Shown: in pieces, positions 32,676 to 41,251 of the stretch
Layout of the letters: the number at the start of each line of letters is the position of its first letter
Position numbering within the stretch: the first letter of the stretch is position 1
NCBI GenBank assembly: GCA_025363475.1
Contig: JANYDS010000023.1
Location: 62,001 to 126,000, forward strand
Source of the DNA: Terriglobia bacterium
GTDB lineage: Bacteria; Acidobacteriota; Terriglobia; Bryobacterales; Bryobacteraceae
Length of the DNA: 64,000 nucleotides
Reading direction: 5' to 3'
Made by a program: the position numbers and the translations under genes
Notes under the pieces: model-generated
The model's input: the letters and a program-made list of their open reading frames with translations, nothing else
Told to the model about the DNA's origin: nothing
Database searches by the model: none

Positions 32676-33727
32676 TTTCTGGCCATCAGCTTGAAGATGT
32701 AAGCCAGGATCTCTGCCACCGCGCGGTACAAATGCGCGGGAATTTCCTGACCCACATCCACAGATTTGTACAGTGTCTGGGCAAGGGGAGGATTCTCAAT
32801 AATTGGTATCAGATTTTCAAGCGCCCGCTTGCGGATGCGCGCCGCCAGGAAATTCTTGCCTTTCGCCACAACCGTCGGAGCCGCCATTGACCCCTGTTCG
32901 TACTTGATCGCAACGGCGTAATGCGTCGGATTCACAATGATGGCCGTCGCGGTGGCAACGTTCTTCATCATGTTCTTGCGCCGCATATCGCGCTGCAGGC
33001 GCTTAACCCGCGCCTTGGTCTGGGGACTGCCGTCTGATTCCCTGGCCTCGTCGCGGATCTCCTGCTTGCTCATCCGCAGCCGTTTGCTGTAGCGCGCCCG
33101 CTCACGTACCAGCAACAGAAGGCCCAGCATCACCAGCACGTACGACGCCCGCCGCAGTGCGTCGCTCAGTAAATGCCCCGTGGTGGCCGCAGCGCCCGCG
33201 ATCGACATAATGGGCAGGCGCAGCAGCTCTGCCATGTGGTCGCGCACGATAGTCCAGGTCAGCCAGAACATCACGGGGATCAGCGCAACGGCCTGCATGA
33301 AGGTGCCGAAATTATTACCCGGCAGGTCTTTTAGTTTGCGGATTCCGTTCAGCCGTTCGAATTTGGGTGCGAGGTGCGAGAGGCTGAAACCAAGATTTGT
33401 GGAAACTGCCTGAAAGAAGATCGTGATCACCATCAGAAACAACCCAAGGATGGCGAGGGGCCGCAGCATCGCAATCGAAAGGCGCTGGAAAATCACCATC
33501 AGTTCGCCGGCCGTTAGAGGGTCCGAAAACGCCTGTCGCAAACCGGAACGAAGCGCGTTCTCAACACCTTGCATCCACTCCGGAAACCAGGCGGCACCCA
33601 GCACCACAAAGGCCAGAAACTGCACCGCCGAAACAAACTCGCGCGCATGAGGAAAGTTGCCCTCTTTGCGCGCTTTTTCAAGTCTCTTGACTGTGGGTTT
33701 TTCTGTCTGTTGCGAAGAGTCGGCCAT
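32672..33727 (-). CDS. flhB: Flagellar export gate/switch protein FlhB
   Basis: 351 aa. Opening EKPTVKRLEKARKEGNF is typical. Four membrane helices lie between about 35 and 210, followed by a cytoplasmic domain with the self-cleaving NPTH motif at 266-269 (IIVNPTHYAVAIKYE). Cleavage there changes export from rod/hook to filament substrates, in concert with FliK, encoded at the start of the same operon. It lies between fliR (15 nt gap) and flhA (4 nt overlap). Confidence 0.97.
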   Translation of the reverse strand: MADSSQQTEKPTVKRLEKARKEGNFPHAREFVSAVQFLAFVVLGAAWFPEWMQGVENALRSGLRQAFSDPLTAGELMVIFQRLSIAMLRPLAILGLFLMVITIFFQAVSTNLGFSLSHLAPKFERLNGIRKLKDLPGNNFGTFMQAVALIPVMFWLTWTIVRDHMAELLRLPIMSIAGAAATTGHLLSDALRRASYVLVMLGLLLLVRERARYSKRLRMSKQEIRDEARESDGSPQTKARVKRLQRDMRRKNMMKNVATATAIIVNPTHYAVAIKYEQGSMAAPTVVAKGKNFLAARIRKRALENLIPIIENPPLAQTLYKSVDVGQEIPAHLYRAVAEILAYIFKLMARK

Positions 33728-33742
33728 CTGTCAGTCTTAGTC

Positions 33743-34522
33743 TCAATGCCCTGTCCGCAGCAAACCTTCCACCAGGCGCGCCCATTCCGTCATCCTCGTT
33801 TCAAAGAAACCCGGCTGCAGTGCCAGCGTTACAGCGAGCAGGGCCATGGTTGCGGCCAGTTTTACCGGCATCGTGAGGCTGACCAGATGCAACTGCGTCT
33901 GCACCCGCCCCAGCACGGCGAGTGACATATCGGCCAGCAGCAGCAGCGCCACCACCGGGGCCGCCAGGCGCAGGCCCGCACCGAATATTGAGCCTGCAAA
34001 CTGGATCATGGCCGCTGCCCAGGTTCGGTGTAACGTGAAGGATTCCGGCGGGCAAAGTCGCAAACTTTCCACCAATGCTTTCACCAGCAGCCGGTCTGCG
34101 CCAGAGACGAAAAACAACAGACCGGCAGTCAGCTGCGCGGTGGTTTGCAGCACTGTTGAATCCGCGCCACTTGTCGGATCGATGGTTGATGCATAGCCCA
34201 AACCGGCCGACAAACTCACTGCCTGTGCCGCCACCGAAAACACTTCCAGAGCCAGTGCCAGTGCCAGCCCGATCGCCAGACCCAGCGCTGCTTCGCCTGC
34301 CACGCCGGACGCGATTCTGCCCACCGTAGCCGCCGAGTCAACCGGTGTCTTCCACTCGGGCCACAACAGCAGCGTTGCGGAAAGCGCGAGTACAATTCGC
34401 GCCGTTTCAGGTGCAGCGCGGAACGCAGCTAAAGGCAGAAACGCGAAGACGCCGGAGACGCGGGCCAGCGTATACAGAAAGCCAAACAGCGTCCCGTAAG
34501 AGAATATCGAATCAATGCCCAT
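33743..34522 (-). CDS. fliR: Flagellar export gate protein FliR
   Basis: 259 aa with six predicted membrane helices, for example SGVFAFLPLAAFRAAP, GVAGEAALGLAIGLALALAL and VVALLLLADMSLAVLGRV, which is the FliR/SpaR pattern. It joins FliP and FliQ in the export gate core. It overlaps fliQ by 11 nt. Normal length. Confidence 0.94.
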   Translation of the reverse strand: MGIDSIFSYGTLFGFLYTLARVSGVFAFLPLAAFRAAPETARIVLALSATLLLWPEWKTPVDSAATVGRIASGVAGEAALGLAIGLALALALEVFSVAAQAVSLSAGLGYASTIDPTSGADSTVLQTTAQLTAGLLFFVSGADRLLVKALVESLRLCPPESFTLHRTWAAAMIQFAGSIFGAGLRLAAPVVALLLLADMSLAVLGRVQTQLHLVSLTMPVKLAATMALLAVTLALQPGFFETRMTEWARLVEGLLRTGH

Positions 34523-34781
34523 ACCGGCTCAGGTTGCCCAGAATGTCAATCGTGTAGGCCATGCTTTTGTGAACCATCCACGGCATTAACAGCAGGCATC
34601 CGCCGAGGAATGCAATCAGCCGGGGGATTGAGTTAAACCCGCTGTCCTGAATCGACGTCACCACCTGCAGCAGGCTGATCACAATCCCCGAAATGAAGCC
34701 AATCGCCAGCAGCGGCGCACTGATCCAGAAGGCCGCCATGAACATTTGTCCCACCATATGGGCCACGCCATCGGGGGTCAT
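34512..34781 (-). CDS. fliQ: Flagellar export gate protein FliQ
   Basis: 89 aa from the ATG at 34781 (MTPDGVAHMVGQMFMAAFWI), which overlaps the fliP stop by 4 nt (ATGA); the frame is open a little further upstream but that adds residues foreign to FliQ. Two membrane helices: APLLAIGFISGIVISLLQVV with the conserved TSIQD after it, and RLIAFLGGCLLLMPWMV. It is part of the FliPQR gate core. Confidence 0.95.
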   Translation of the reverse strand: MTPDGVAHMVGQMFMAAFWISAPLLAIGFISGIVISLLQVVTSIQDSGFNSIPRLIAFLGGCLLLMPWMVHKSMAYTIDILGNLSRYGH

Positions 34782-35440
34782 GCGAAGAAGCCTTTCATTA
34801 GCGAACCGATAGTCAGATTCCACCCGTCCACCAGCACAAACAGCAGGATCTTGAAGGGTGCCGAAACCATCGCCGGCGGCAACTGCACCATGCCGATGGA
34901 AAGCGTTACCGAAGCCACCACAATGTCAATCAGCAGGAAGGGCAGAAAAATCACCGCGCCGATCTGAAAGCCCGCCCTCATCTCCGAAAGGATGTACGCC
35001 GGAGCCAGCACCTGCAAATCCAGATCTCCGGGCGAATGCGGAGCCGGAGCATGAGTCAGGTCCAGAAACAGCTTCACGTCCTTCTCGCGTACGAACCGCG
35101 CCAGATGTTTCTTCAGCGGTTGTGAAGCGGCGTCATAAGCCTGAGCGGCAGTCATGTCGCCCTTCTCCATTGGCGTCCAGGCATCGCGGTAAATCTCGGT
35201 GCCGATCGGCTGCACAACCACCAGCGTCAAAAAGAGAGCGAGGCCTGTCAGAACCTGATTCGACGGTGTACTCTGCGTGCCCAGCGCCTGCCGTAAAAAG
35301 TGCAGCACAATCGAAATGCGCAGGAACGGAGTGACCGACATGATGATCGCCGGCAGCAGCGTGAGCGCGGTCATTAGCAGAAGAATCTGCATCGGCGTAC
35401 TCAGATTATTGGCCCCGGCGGGCACCAGTGCGGGAGTCAT
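34778..35440 (-). CDS. fliP: Flagellar export gate protein FliP
   Basis: 220 aa. Conserved LLLMTALTLLPAIIMSVTPF, RISIVLHFLRQALGTQSTPS and the C-terminal PAYILSEMRAGFQIGAVIFL, LPFLLIDIVVASVTLSIGMV, LPPAMVSAPFKILLFVLVDG. The N-terminus is short: there is no long cleavable signal as in enteric FliP, a variant seen in many phyla. It overlaps fliO and fliQ by 4 nt each. Confidence 0.96.
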   Translation of the reverse strand: MTPALVPAGANNLSTPMQILLLMTALTLLPAIIMSVTPFLRISIVLHFLRQALGTQSTPSNQVLTGLALFLTLVVVQPIGTEIYRDAWTPMEKGDMTAAQAYDAASQPLKKHLARFVREKDVKLFLDLTHAPAPHSPGDLDLQVLAPAYILSEMRAGFQIGAVIFLPFLLIDIVVASVTLSIGMVQLPPAMVSAPFKILLFVLVDGWNLTIGSLMKGFFA

Positions 35441-35685
35441 ATTTCCAGTACCTGACAGGACGCGGGTCCGGTGGCAATCAATACCCGCCGCTCACCCATC
35501 CGCACCAGATGGAGCGCATGTTGCGGCCCCAGCGAAACCCGCTCCACCACTTCCAGTTGCCGTGTTCCAACCGAAATCCCTGGCAATCGAAACGACGCAG
35601 CGCCGCGCTTCTTCAGCAGGAACAGCGCGCCCCCCAGCAGTGCCATCACCAGAATAATTGCCGCGAACGGCTGTAGAAGATCCAT
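35437..35685 (-). CDS. fliO: Flagellar biosynthesis protein FliO
   Basis: 82 aa. One N-terminal membrane helix (FAAIILVMALLGGALFLLKK) and a small cytoplasmic domain (VGTRQLEVVERVSLGPQHAL, HLVRMGERRVLIATGP), the typical FliO pattern. FliO helps assemble the FliP ring. It is shorter than many homologues but sits in the standard fliN-fliO-fliP order. Confidence 0.9.
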   Translation of the reverse strand: MDLLQPFAAIILVMALLGGALFLLKKRGAASFRLPGISVGTRQLEVVERVSLGPQHALHLVRMGERRVLIATGPASCQVLEI

Positions 35686-35700
35686 AATGTCCTGTTCGCC

Positions 35701-35949
35701 TCAGCGGTTAATATTGAAATCTGTAATGCGAACGCCCATTGATGTTTCGATGATGACGATTTCGCCAAACGCCGCCAGTTCGCCGCCGATGAAAATGTCG
35801 ATGTTTTCGCCCGCTGAACGTGTAAGTTCCACGATGCTGTCTTCTTCGAGGGCAAGAAGTTCCGACAGCTTCATCCAGCGCCGGTCCAGTTGAACTTCAA
35901 CCTGGACCGGCACTTCTGCGATATGGGCCACTTTTTCCTGAGCAGTCAT
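35701..35949 (-). CDS. fliN: Flagellar motor switch protein FliN
   Basis: 82 aa, a single SpoA domain: VPVQVEVQLDRRWMKLSELL, EDSIVELTRSAGENIDIFIG, GELAAFGEIVIIETSMGVRI. This is the usual C-terminal part of FliN with almost no N-terminal extension. It forms the base of the C ring with FliM and binds FliH. It lies 16 nt after flgE. A second FliN domain is at the end of the 274-aa FliY-like protein. Confidence 0.94.
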   Translation of the reverse strand: MTAQEKVAHIAEVPVQVEVQLDRRWMKLSELLALEEDSIVELTRSAGENIDIFIGGELAAFGEIVIIETSMGVRITDFNINR

Positions 35950-35965
35950 ACCTGGTCTGCAGTCA

Positions 35966-37225
35966 TTAGCGGCCTGAAATCAAAGCGATGGTTTCCTGGA
36001 CGATCTGATCCTGCGTCGTGATCACCTTGGAGTTCGCCTGATAGCCTCGTTCGTACTGCAACAGGTTCGTAAACTCCGTCGCGATATCCACGGTCGAACT
36101 CTCCAGCGCCCCTCCCGAAATCTGGCCTCGGGCACCGCTTGACGGCACGCCCACCACAGGTGTTGCCGTCGAATTGGTTGGGACCCAGAAATTACCGCCC
36201 AGTTGCTGCATCGAACCAGGATTTGCCACCGAAGCCAAAGCAATTTGTGCGACGTTCTGCGAGGCTCCATTCGAGAACTTAGCGATGATTACACCGCCCT
36301 CACCAATACTGAAACTGTTCAACTGACCTGAACTATATCCGTCCTGTTTGGTGGAAAGATTTGCTGATTGGGCAGTATTCTGAGTAATGGTTGAATTTCC
36401 CGCCGCATCGTAAAGTTTCCAGGTAACAGCCATGTCGGTCGCACCCGTTGCCAGTCCCGTGATGGTAAGGGGAACCGTCCCCCCCGCCAGCGCAGGCGTA
36501 AGCATTTTTCCCGCACCGTCGAATGTCACATTGCCACTGCCCACGCTAGTAGTCGTGCCCGTACCGGCGGTAAGATCCGCCGAGGGAATAGTAATGTCGA
36601 ATGACCAGGCATTGACCGCAGATTCCGTATAAGTGATGGTGAGCGTATGCGGGTTGCCCTGCGCATCAAACACCTGAATCGGCGAACTGAACTTGCCCGT
36701 CGTCGAACCCACTACGGCATTGGAATTGAGATTTACACTGAGCGCAATCTCGGTAGTCGCTTTTGGGGCCAGGGCGAGACCTGTTGGAATTGTGATGTCG
36801 CTCGCGGCACCGGCCGTTTTAAGCACGGCATTCTGTGAATTCCAGCCTTGCACAAATTGCCCGCCGGAGGTCACCAGGTGTCCGGTCGAATCCACCTTGA
36901 AGTTGCCCTGGCGTGTCAGCAGTTCCTGCCCGGTCACACCTCGCAGGACAAAGAACCCGCCGCCCTGAATCGCCGCATCGAACGGGTTATTCGTCGTTTG
37001 CAGGGTGCCCTGCGTAAATTCCTGCACACCCTTCGAGGTGGTCGAGCCGCTCACCGATGTCGAATTCGTGAAGCCTGACAGAGTTTCGTTCACCAGATCC
37101 TCAAACGAGACCTGCTGATTTTTGTAACCCGTCGTATTCAAGTTCGCAAGGTTGTTACTCACAATGTTGATGGCGGTCGCATTGGATGTAAGTCCTGAAA
37201 GCGCGTTTGCAAAAGCAACAGACAT
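35966..37225 (-). CDS. flgE: Flagellar hook protein FlgE
   Basis: 419 aa. N-terminal axial motif (NIVSNNLANLNTTGYKNQQV, near 20-40) and FAQGTLQTT-like segment (EFTQGTLQTTNNPFDAAIQG, GGGFFVLR), D1/D2 beta domains, and C-terminal motif (LLQYERGYQANSKVITTQDQ). It polymerises into the universal joint. It follows flgD by 5 nt; flgD encodes the hook scaffold. Confidence 0.96.
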   Translation of the reverse strand: MSVAFANALSGLTSNATAINIVSNNLANLNTTGYKNQQVSFEDLVNETLSGFTNSTSVSGSTTSKGVQEFTQGTLQTTNNPFDAAIQGGGFFVLRGVTGQELLTRQGNFKVDSTGHLVTSGGQFVQGWNSQNAVLKTAGAASDITIPTGLALAPKATTEIALSVNLNSNAVVGSTTGKFSSPIQVFDAQGNPHTLTITYTESAVNAWSFDITIPSADLTAGTGTTTSVGSGNVTFDGAGKMLTPALAGGTVPLTITGLATGATDMAVTWKLYDAAGNSTITQNTAQSANLSTKQDGYSSGQLNSFSIGEGGVIIAKFSNGASQNVAQIALASVANPGSMQQLGGNFWVPTNSTATPVVGVPSSGARGQISGGALESSTVDIATEFTNLLQYERGYQANSKVITTQDQIVQETIALISGR

Positions 37226-37230
37226 TTTAT

Positions 37231-37512
37231 TTAGCTCCCTGTAACTGCATTGTTGGTTCCGTTGGCTGGCGGTGTTGTAGTTGCCGTATTCTTGTTAATC
37301 CCGATCAGTTGTTCCAGCTGACTGTATGCCGTAAGTTGCGAGACAAACTGCGTACTGTCGGTCGGGTTCAGCGGGTCCTGATTTTTAAGCTGCGAGACCA
37401 GCAGCGTAAGGAATGTGGACTCATCCGCGAGCGGATTGCTCCTGCTCGATGCTGGCGTAGTCGCCTGTGTCGCCAGATCTGTTGCGGCTGTTAGTGGACT
37501 GATCATACTCAT
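37231..37512 (-). CDS. flgD: Short FlgD hook-cap scaffold protein
   Basis: 93 aa from the ATG at 37512, which has a strong Shine-Dalgarno (AAAGGAG) 5 nt upstream; the frame is open to 37569 but without such a signal. The FlgD N-terminal motif is clear: STFLTLLVSQLKNQDPLNPT, DSTQFVSQLTAYSQLEQLI. The Ig-like and Tudor-like domains of full-length FlgD (about 230 aa) are absent, a short form seen in some phyla. The first 92 nt overlap the end of fliK in another frame. Confidence 0.92.
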   Translation of the reverse strand: MSMISPLTAATDLATQATTPASSRSNPLADESTFLTLLVSQLKNQDPLNPTDSTQFVSQLTAYSQLEQLIGINKNTATTTPPANGTNNAVTGS

Positions 37513-38608
37513 AAAATCTCCTTTGTCTTTGCTGTTCTCTGCCATCGTCTGGCGTCCAGGCCTGTGCATCGTAACCCGCCGCAGCCAGTGACTGCACCAG
37601 ATCTCCTACCCCCGCGTGAAGGCTACCCGAAAGCACCCCGTCTGCCGAATGCAGCGAAACATGAACGTCGCCTGCCCGTTCTGAAAGCCGGAGGCGAACA
37701 TCCTGCGCGCCATCCGCACTGAAATCAATTGAGACCGTCCGCAGCGGCGCACCGGACTTCGGCTGCTCCGCTGCTTCCGCCTCTGCCCCTGCGGGCTGTT
37801 GCGCCACAGGCACTTCCGGCTTCCCGACGGGATGCTGCGTTTGCGGATGATGCTGCGGCATTATATGGACGTTCGCGGGGCTGGCCGCAGCTTCCACAGG
37901 CTTCATCTCAATTGCCGAGTCGACAGTCTGTTTGCGCTTGGGCGTTTCCGGTACTTCGACACTCGCGCGGATACCGGCCTCAGGTTTCAACTGCGGACCT
38001 GGAGTTGTCGCAGCGTCAGCTATTGCAGGCGCGGCAGCATTAAAGGATTCTGGCGTTTCCTTAGACGTCTGTTCACGAAGCTTGAGCTGAACTGCAGGAT
38101 TCGGCAGCAGCGCGGCAGTGGGCGGTTCCACCGGCGCAGGCTCCTGCGGAACTACCCTCACAGCCGCTGCTTCGTGCTCCTGGCGCGGCGCGATATGCAA
38201 CCGCAGAGGCTCTGGAATTACGACCTGAGGAACCACTACCGCAAACGCAACAGGCTGCTGCGGATGTTCCGCCCGGAGCGGCTTCAAGACAGGGGCGTCC
38301 GCCTTGCGCGGCAGATTAGGTGCTACAGGCAGGGCCGGTTTCTGGCCTTCCGGTACCGGGATCGTCGGCTTCAGCGTGATCTGGTCAGGCACTTGCGGCG
38401 CCGGCACCTGAGGCACTGGCAACTGCGCACCAAACAACTCTTCCACCAGAGCCGCAAAATTCAGACCGGGGTTCACAACTACCGGCTGACCCGAAATTGC
38501 CTGACCGGGAACCGCCGTATCCGGAAATCCCACCATCGCGGGCATTGCTGCAAGCTGGCAATTCACGCCGTCCGTAGGGCAGGCGCAGAGCCAAACACTA
38601 ACTACCAC
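37421..38608 (-). CDS. fliK: FliK-like hook-length control protein
   Basis: 395 aa as drawn. The first 280 residues are Pro/Ala/Val/Gln-rich and probably extended, as expected for the ruler part. The C-terminal domain (VSIDFSADGAQDVRLRLSER, AGDVHVSLHSADGVLSGSLH, DLVQSLAAAGYDAQAW) matches the FliK C-terminal core that binds FlhB. After it a charged tail of about 40 residues runs into the flgD gene in another frame. The start is uncertain: a GTG at 38608 or ATGs at 38545 and 38536. It leads the 11-kb flagellar operon. The call rests on domain pattern and place. Confidence 0.8.
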   Translation of the reverse strand: MVVSVWLCACPTDGVNCQLAAMPAMVGFPDTAVPGQAISGQPVVVNPGLNFAALVEELFGAQLPVPQVPAPQVPDQITLKPTIPVPEGQKPALPVAPNLPRKADAPVLKPLRAEHPQQPVAFAVVVPQVVIPEPLRLHIAPRQEHEAAAVRVVPQEPAPVEPPTAALLPNPAVQLKLREQTSKETPESFNAAAPAIADAATTPGPQLKPEAGIRASVEVPETPKRKQTVDSAIEMKPVEAAASPANVHIMPQHHPQTQHPVGKPEVPVAQQPAGAEAEAAEQPKSGAPLRTVSIDFSADGAQDVRLRLSERAGDVHVSLHSADGVLSGSLHAGVGDLVQSLAAAGYDAQAWTPDDGREQQRQRRFYEYDQSTNSRNRSGDTGDYASIEQEQSARG

Positions 38609-38705
38609 TTTTCAAGCTCTTAGCGGCCGGCTCCCCGCCAGGAACATGCCGCTTTGCCGAAAACCGACCAAAATTTGCCGATTCCCGCACTGCTCCTTAT
38701 ATGCT

Positions 38706-38732
38706 TTATCGGCGCTTCCCGCCGCGTTTTGA
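38706..38732 (-). promoter_or_regulatory. Possible sigma-28-type promoter of the fliK operon
   Basis: Minus strand: TCAA, 15 nt, then a perfect GCCGATAA -10. The -35 box is one base off TAAA and the spacing is one less than in the other sites of this window. It is about 100 nt upstream of the fliK start. Confidence 0.45.
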
Positions 38733-38766
38733 GGACTTTATCGTGGTTTCCACCGCCCTTCGGCTT

Positions 38767-38782
38767 CGGCATCCCGGCTGCA
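38767..38782 (+). promoter_or_regulatory. Sigma-54-type promoter of the flgF operon
   Basis: CGGCATCCCGGCTGCA: GGCA at -24 and TGCA at -12 with exact spacing. The expected start near 38793 leaves a 14-nt leader that contains the GAGGAA Shine-Dalgarno of flgF. Confidence 0.55.
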
Positions 38783-38806
38783 CTATGGCGATCGAGGAAA
38801 CGACTC

Positions 38807-39541
38807 ATGGACAGCATCTCAATCTCAGCCGCCAGCGGAATGCGCGCCCGCATGGAATCCCTCGAAATGCTTGCAAACAACCTGGCCAACGCTGAAACCG
38901 GAGGCTACAAAGCCGACCGTGAATTTTACAGCATCTATACAGGTGAAGAAGCCACAATCGACCCACAGACCGGCGTCGTCAGCACCCTGCCCGTCATCGA
39001 ATCCCAATGGACTGACCATTCGCAGGGCAACCTCCGCAACACCTCCAGCCCCCTTGACTTCGCCATCGACGGAGCCGGTTTTTTCAGCGTGCAAACTCCC
39101 GTTGGCACGCGCTATACACGCAACGGCAGTTTCCGCGTTTCTCCCGGCGGCGCGGTTACCGCACTTGACGGCAATCCAGTCCTTGCGAAAGCCGGTGGGC
39201 CGATTACGCTTCAGCCTAACCTGCCCGTCGAACTGTCACCCGATGGCTCGCTCACGCAGGGCGGCCAGCTCGTCGGACAGTTTGCCCTGGCGTCTTTCGA
39301 CACCGGGGCTCTCGGCAAAGCCGGTCTCAACTATTTTGCTCCTCTCGAAGGAGCCACACCGAAGCCCGCCACCGGAACTGTCCTGCAGGGAACAATCGAA
39401 CAATCGAATGTCGGTACCGCCGAATCCGCAGTCCGCCTGGTGGCTATCATGCGCCAGTTCGAAATGCTGCAGAAGGCGATGAATCTGGGCAATGAAATGA
39501 ACCGCCGCGCCATTGAAGAAGTGGCTCGCGTGGCAGCCTGA
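38807..39541 (+). CDS. flgF: Flagellar rod protein FlgF
   Basis: 244 aa from the ATG at 38807; the open frame reaches further upstream but MDSISISAASGMRARMESLE is the typical start and has GAGGAA before it. N-terminal axial motif (LANNLANAETGGYKADREFY), FlgF-type SPLDFAIDGAGFFSVQTP, and C-terminal motif (ESAVRLVAIMRQFEMLQKAM). It is part of the proximal rod. It is the first gene of the plus-strand flgF-G-A-H-I-J operon. Confidence 0.94.
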   Translation: MDSISISAASGMRARMESLEMLANNLANAETGGYKADREFYSIYTGEEATIDPQTGVVSTLPVIESQWTDHSQGNLRNTSSPLDFAIDGAGFFSVQTPVGTRYTRNGSFRVSPGGAVTALDGNPVLAKAGGPITLQPNLPVELSPDGSLTQGGQLVGQFALASFDTGALGKAGLNYFAPLEGATPKPATGTVLQGTIEQSNVGTAESAVRLVAIMRQFEMLQKAMNLGNEMNRRAIEEVARVAA

Positions 39542-39569
39542 TCCCGCAATTTTACTGGAGCCATCAATT

Positions 39570-40361
39570 ATGATTAGAGCCTTATACAGCGCCGCCAGCG
39601 GCATGACTGCCGAGCAGCTAAACGTGGATAACATCGCCAATAATCTGGCCAACGCCAACACGGTTGGGTATAAAAGCCGCCGTGCCCAGTTTCAGGATTT
39701 GCTCTATCAGAGCATGGTCCAGCCTGGGTCTCAGTCGGGGCAGTCCACCGTTGTTCCGTCCGGCCTGCAACTGGGTCTGGGTACCCGCGCTTCCTCGAAC
39801 GAAATCATCTTTGCACAGGGCGCTTTTTCCAGCACCAGCAATCCCCTCGACATGGTCATCCAGGGCCGCGGTTTCTTTCAGGTCAAGCAAGCTACGGGGG
39901 CCACAGCCTACACGCGTGCCGGCACTTTTCAACTGGACGCTACCGGCAACATTGTGACCTCAAACGGTGACCAGCTCATCCCCCAGATTACGCTTCCGGC
40001 AGCTGCGCAAAACATCAGCATCGCCAGCGATGGCACAGTCAGTTTCGTACTTGCCGGACAGAATGCCGCCCAGGTGGCTGGCCAGATTACCCTCGCCAAT
40101 TTCCAGAATCCGGCAGGCTTGAATACCATCGGCCAAAGCCTGTACCTGCCTACTGATGCCTCAGGCGATGCCATCGTCGGGACCCCGGGCGGTACCGAGG
40201 GCCACGGTTCGCTGCTTCAGGGCTATGTGGAACAGTCCAACGTCAGCGTGGTGGATGAGTTCATCAATCTGATCACCAGCCAGCGCGCTTATGAGGCGAA
40301 TTCCAAAGTCGTGAAGGCCGCCGATGAAATGTACCAGCAGGTCAACAACCTCACCAGGTAG
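39570..40361 (+). CDS. flgG: Flagellar distal rod protein FlgG
   Basis: 263 aa from the ATG at 39570 (MIRALYSAASGMTAEQLNVD), with a CTGGAG Shine-Dalgarno. NIANNLANANTVGYKSRRAQ and FQDLLYQ are nearly invariant FlgG motifs; the C-terminal VVDEFINLITSQRAYEANSK completes the axial signature. It is the major distal rod subunit, continuous with the hook. It follows flgF by 28 nt. Confidence 0.97.
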   Translation: MIRALYSAASGMTAEQLNVDNIANNLANANTVGYKSRRAQFQDLLYQSMVQPGSQSGQSTVVPSGLQLGLGTRASSNEIIFAQGAFSSTSNPLDMVIQGRGFFQVKQATGATAYTRAGTFQLDATGNIVTSNGDQLIPQITLPAAAQNISIASDGTVSFVLAGQNAAQVAGQITLANFQNPAGLNTIGQSLYLPTDASGDAIVGTPGGTEGHGSLLQGYVEQSNVSVVDEFINLITSQRAYEANSKVVKAADEMYQQVNNLTR

Positions 40362-40363
40362 CC

Positions 40364-41251
40364 ATGTTCACGAGCCTGTTTCTGATTTCGCTTCTCGCCG
40401 CCTGCCAGACCGTTACCGGCAGCAAGATCCTGGGCAGCGACCTTGCCCGCGCAGACGCCCGGCTCTCCGCCCTCCCGGCCACTCTGATCGCGGGTTTCAC
40501 TACGGCGCCAGGCAGCAGTCGCGTTTTCAAGGCCACCGAAATCCAGCGGCTTGCCCGGGCAAACGGCCTCGACCTGGCTAACCCTCCCGAACTGTGTTTT
40601 ACGATCCCTCTCAGGCAACCTGATGCCGCTGAAGTTAGGGCGGCCGTGCAACGTTCACTCCCCGCCGGGGCATCGCTCGAAGTGGTTGAAATGGCCAGTA
40701 CCCCGGTCCCGCCGGGCGAGTTGCATTTCCCTGTCGGCAACCTCGAACCTCCGTCTGCCGGCAGCGCTGGAGTGCAACTCTGGCGCGGGTATGTCGGGTA
40801 CGCGGAAAACCGAAAGGCCCCCTTCTGGGTCCGTGTCCGTGTTGCGGTCACCTTCACCGCAGTCGTGGCCACTTCCGATCTTGAACCCGGCCAGACTATT
40901 TCCGCGGCATCCGTTCACCTTGAAGCCCGCACCGGTCTTATCAATCGTGAACAAGTAGTAACCCGAGTCGAAGATGTAGTGGGCCGCGCGGCCCGTCGTA
41001 TACTCCACGCCGGGTCGGTTATCCCGGCCACCGCCCTTGCCGATGCTCCAGCCGTCCGTCGTGGCGACACTGTAACCGTTGAAGTGCGCAGCGGTGAAGC
41101 TCGTGTTCATTTCGACGCTATTGCCGAAGCCGCAGCGCGTGCCGGTGATCTGGTCGAACTCCGCAACCCCTCTACCGGCAAGACATTCCGTGCCCGGCTT
41201 GAATCCCCCTCCTCCGCCGTCATCCAGCTCGTTACCAGTCCGAAATTATGA
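40364..41251 (+). CDS. flgA: P-ring assembly chaperone FlgA
   Basis: 295 aa. A hydrophobic N-terminus (LFLISLLAACQTVTGSKILG) acts as a secretion signal. The C-terminal 120 residues are the SAF/FlgA domain (ATSDLEPGQTISAASVHLEA, then DVVGRAARRILHAGSVI ... VRRGDTVTVEVRSGEARVHF). FlgA is a periplasmic chaperone for FlgI. It starts 2 nt after flgG and overlaps flgH by 4 nt. Confidence 0.92.
   Translation: MFTSLFLISLLAACQTVTGSKILGSDLARADARLSALPATLIAGFTTAPGSSRVFKATEIQRLARANGLDLANPPELCFTIPLRQPDAAEVRAAVQRSLPAGASLEVVEMASTPVPPGELHFPVGNLEPPSAGSAGVQLWRGYVGYAENRKAPFWVRVRVAVTFTAVVATSDLEPGQTISAASVHLEARTGLINREQVVTRVEDVVGRAARRILHAGSVIPATALADAPAVRRGDTVTVEVRSGEARVHFDAIAEAAARAGDLVELRNPSTGKTFRARLESPSSAVIQLVTSPKL

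Noticed and set aside
30807-32702. Long open frame on the + strand opposite flhA
   Set aside because: It is His/Arg/Gln-rich with no domain, lies fully antisense to the well-supported flhA, and is explained by high G+C codon bias.
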